64,000 nucleotides of DNA. Origin: Pseudomonas sp. Lineage in GTDB: Bacteria > Pseudomonadota > Gammaproteobacteria > Pseudomonadales > Pseudomonadaceae. The translations under genes and the position numbers were made by a program. Below are positions 63,368 through 64,000 of the stretch, one piece after another (position 1 is the first letter of the stretch; every line of letters starts with the position of its first letter). The notes under the pieces were generated by a model, which did no database searches, was not told the DNA's origin, and was given only the letters and a program-made list of their open reading frames with translations. Location of the stretch: positions 62,001 through 126,000 of the forward strand of contig JAUSOF010000067.1 in NCBI GenBank assembly GCA_030656145.1. Reading direction: 5' to 3'.

Positions 63368-64000
63368 TTACGAATTGTTCGCTTCGAAACCTTCCAGCAC
63401 ATTCACCGCGTTGACGCCGATGGCCTCCACCGCATAGCCGCCTTCCATGACGAACAGGGTCGGCAGGCCGAGGGCGGCGATGCGCTGGCCCATGCGCAGG
63501 TAATCCGGGCTGTCGAGCTTGAACTGGGAGATCGGGTCATCCTTGAAGGTGTCCACACCGAGCGACACCACCAGCACCTCGGCGCCGTAGTCGCTGATGC
63601 GCTGGCAGGCCTGTTCCAGCGCTGCGGCCCAGGTTGCCCAGCCACTGCCGGCCGGCAGTGGGTAGTTGAAATTACAGCCTTCGCCGACACCCGCGCCGCG
63701 TTCATCGGCATAACCGAGGAAGAACGGAAACTCCGCCGTCGGGTCGCCATGGATCGAGGCGAACAACACATCATTGCGCTGATAGAAGATGTCCTGGGTG
63801 CCGTTACCGTGGTGGTAGTCGACGTCGAGAATGGCCACCTTGGCCCGGCCCTGGTCGATGAAGGCCTGGGCGGCAATAGCGGCGTTGTTCAGGTAGCAGT
63901 AGCCGCCCATCACGTCGCCGGCGGCATGGTGACCGGGCGGGCGGCACAGGGCGAAGGCGCTGTGGGCGCCCTGGGTTATTTGCGCCTGGGCGCTGAGCGC
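63368..64000 (-). CDS. Histone-deacetylase-family acetylpolyamine amidohydrolase, 5' end beyond window
   Basis: Zinc-dependent amidohydrolase expected to deacetylate acetylated polyamines. About 210 C-terminal residues are visible; the frame runs off the right edge, so the ATG at 63913 is internal. CRPPGHHA (upstream), GGYCYLNNAAIAAQAF, ILDVDYHHGNGTQDIFY (D and H zinc/charge relay) and LGVDTFKDDP are the catalytic blocks. The ABC binding protein that follows suggests an uptake-and-deacetylate unit, resembling the aphA region of P. aeruginosa. Confidence 0.92.
   Translation of the reverse strand, partial: ALSAQAQITQGAHSAFALCRPPGHHAAGDVMGGYCYLNNAAIAAQAFIDQGRAKVAILDVDYHHGNGTQDIFYQRNDVLFASIHGDPTAEFPFFLGYADERGAGVGEGCNFNYPLPAGSGWATWAAALEQACQRISDYGAEVLVVSLGVDTFKDDPISQFKLDSPDYLRMGQRIAALGLPTLFVMEGGYAVEAIGVNAVNVLEGFEANNS

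Overview
The window is a high-GC gammaproteobacterial chromosome segment, most likely Pseudomonas sensu lato. The order mnmG-rsmG-parA-parB-atpIBEFHAGDC-glmU-glmR-glmS is the conserved block on one side of the Pseudomonas replication origin, and the F1, GlmU, GlmS, HemF and Qor proteins look pseudomonad. Species cannot be read from sequence alone; the unusual F0 subunits a and c and the many palindromic repeats suggest a lineage other than P. aeruginosa or P. fluorescens.

Layout. 1-15.5 kb: origin-proximal housekeeping genes (tRNA and rRNA modification, ParAB partitioning, ATP synthase, UDP-GlcNAc synthesis), ending at glmS with its attTn7 target. 15.7-33.1 kb: an aerobic (late cobalt insertion) cobalamin locus with two cobalamin riboswitches. 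It holds cobM-cobE (-), cobW-cobN-chlID-cobF (+), a Trx-like ferredoxin and cobG-cobH-cobI-cobJ (-), and cobL-cobK (+). Together these cover most corrin-ring methylation and contraction steps and cobalt chelation. 33.1-35.3 kb: an AT-richer stretch with a trimethylamine-type flavin monooxygenase. 35.6-41.2 kb: poorly characterised pairs, including a cNMP/CBS/DUF294 protein coupled to an exonuclease. 41.3-41.85 kb: a four-copy tandem repeat. 41.9-50.3 kb: BCCT transporter, cardiolipin synthase, DUF3617, GNAT and a TAXI-type TRAP transporter. 50.7-57 kb: qor, hemF, asparaginase, an AGCS symporter, an XRE regulator and a PaiB-like protein. 57-64 kb: a MocR regulator, a broken dicarboxylate transporter, aspartase with a divergent LysR regulator, a polyamine-binding protein and a partial acetylpolyamine deacetylase.

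Two observations stand out. First, the magnesium-chelatase-like I and D reading frames are joined by a dnaX-like A AAA AAG slippery heptamer followed by a 9-bp stem. The conserved start of the D half has no start codon of its own, so one gene probably makes both small cobalt chelatase subunits by -1 frameshifting. Second, a perfect 14-bp parS palindrome (GTTCCACGTGGAAC) lies inside the cobW coding sequence, about 14.5 kb from parB.

Several palindromic repeats with arms GTAGGGTGCGCC / GGCGCACCCTAC sit between genes, one abutting the truncation of the dicarboxylate transporter. I saw no rRNA or tRNA gene, CRISPR array, prophage or intact insertion sequence.
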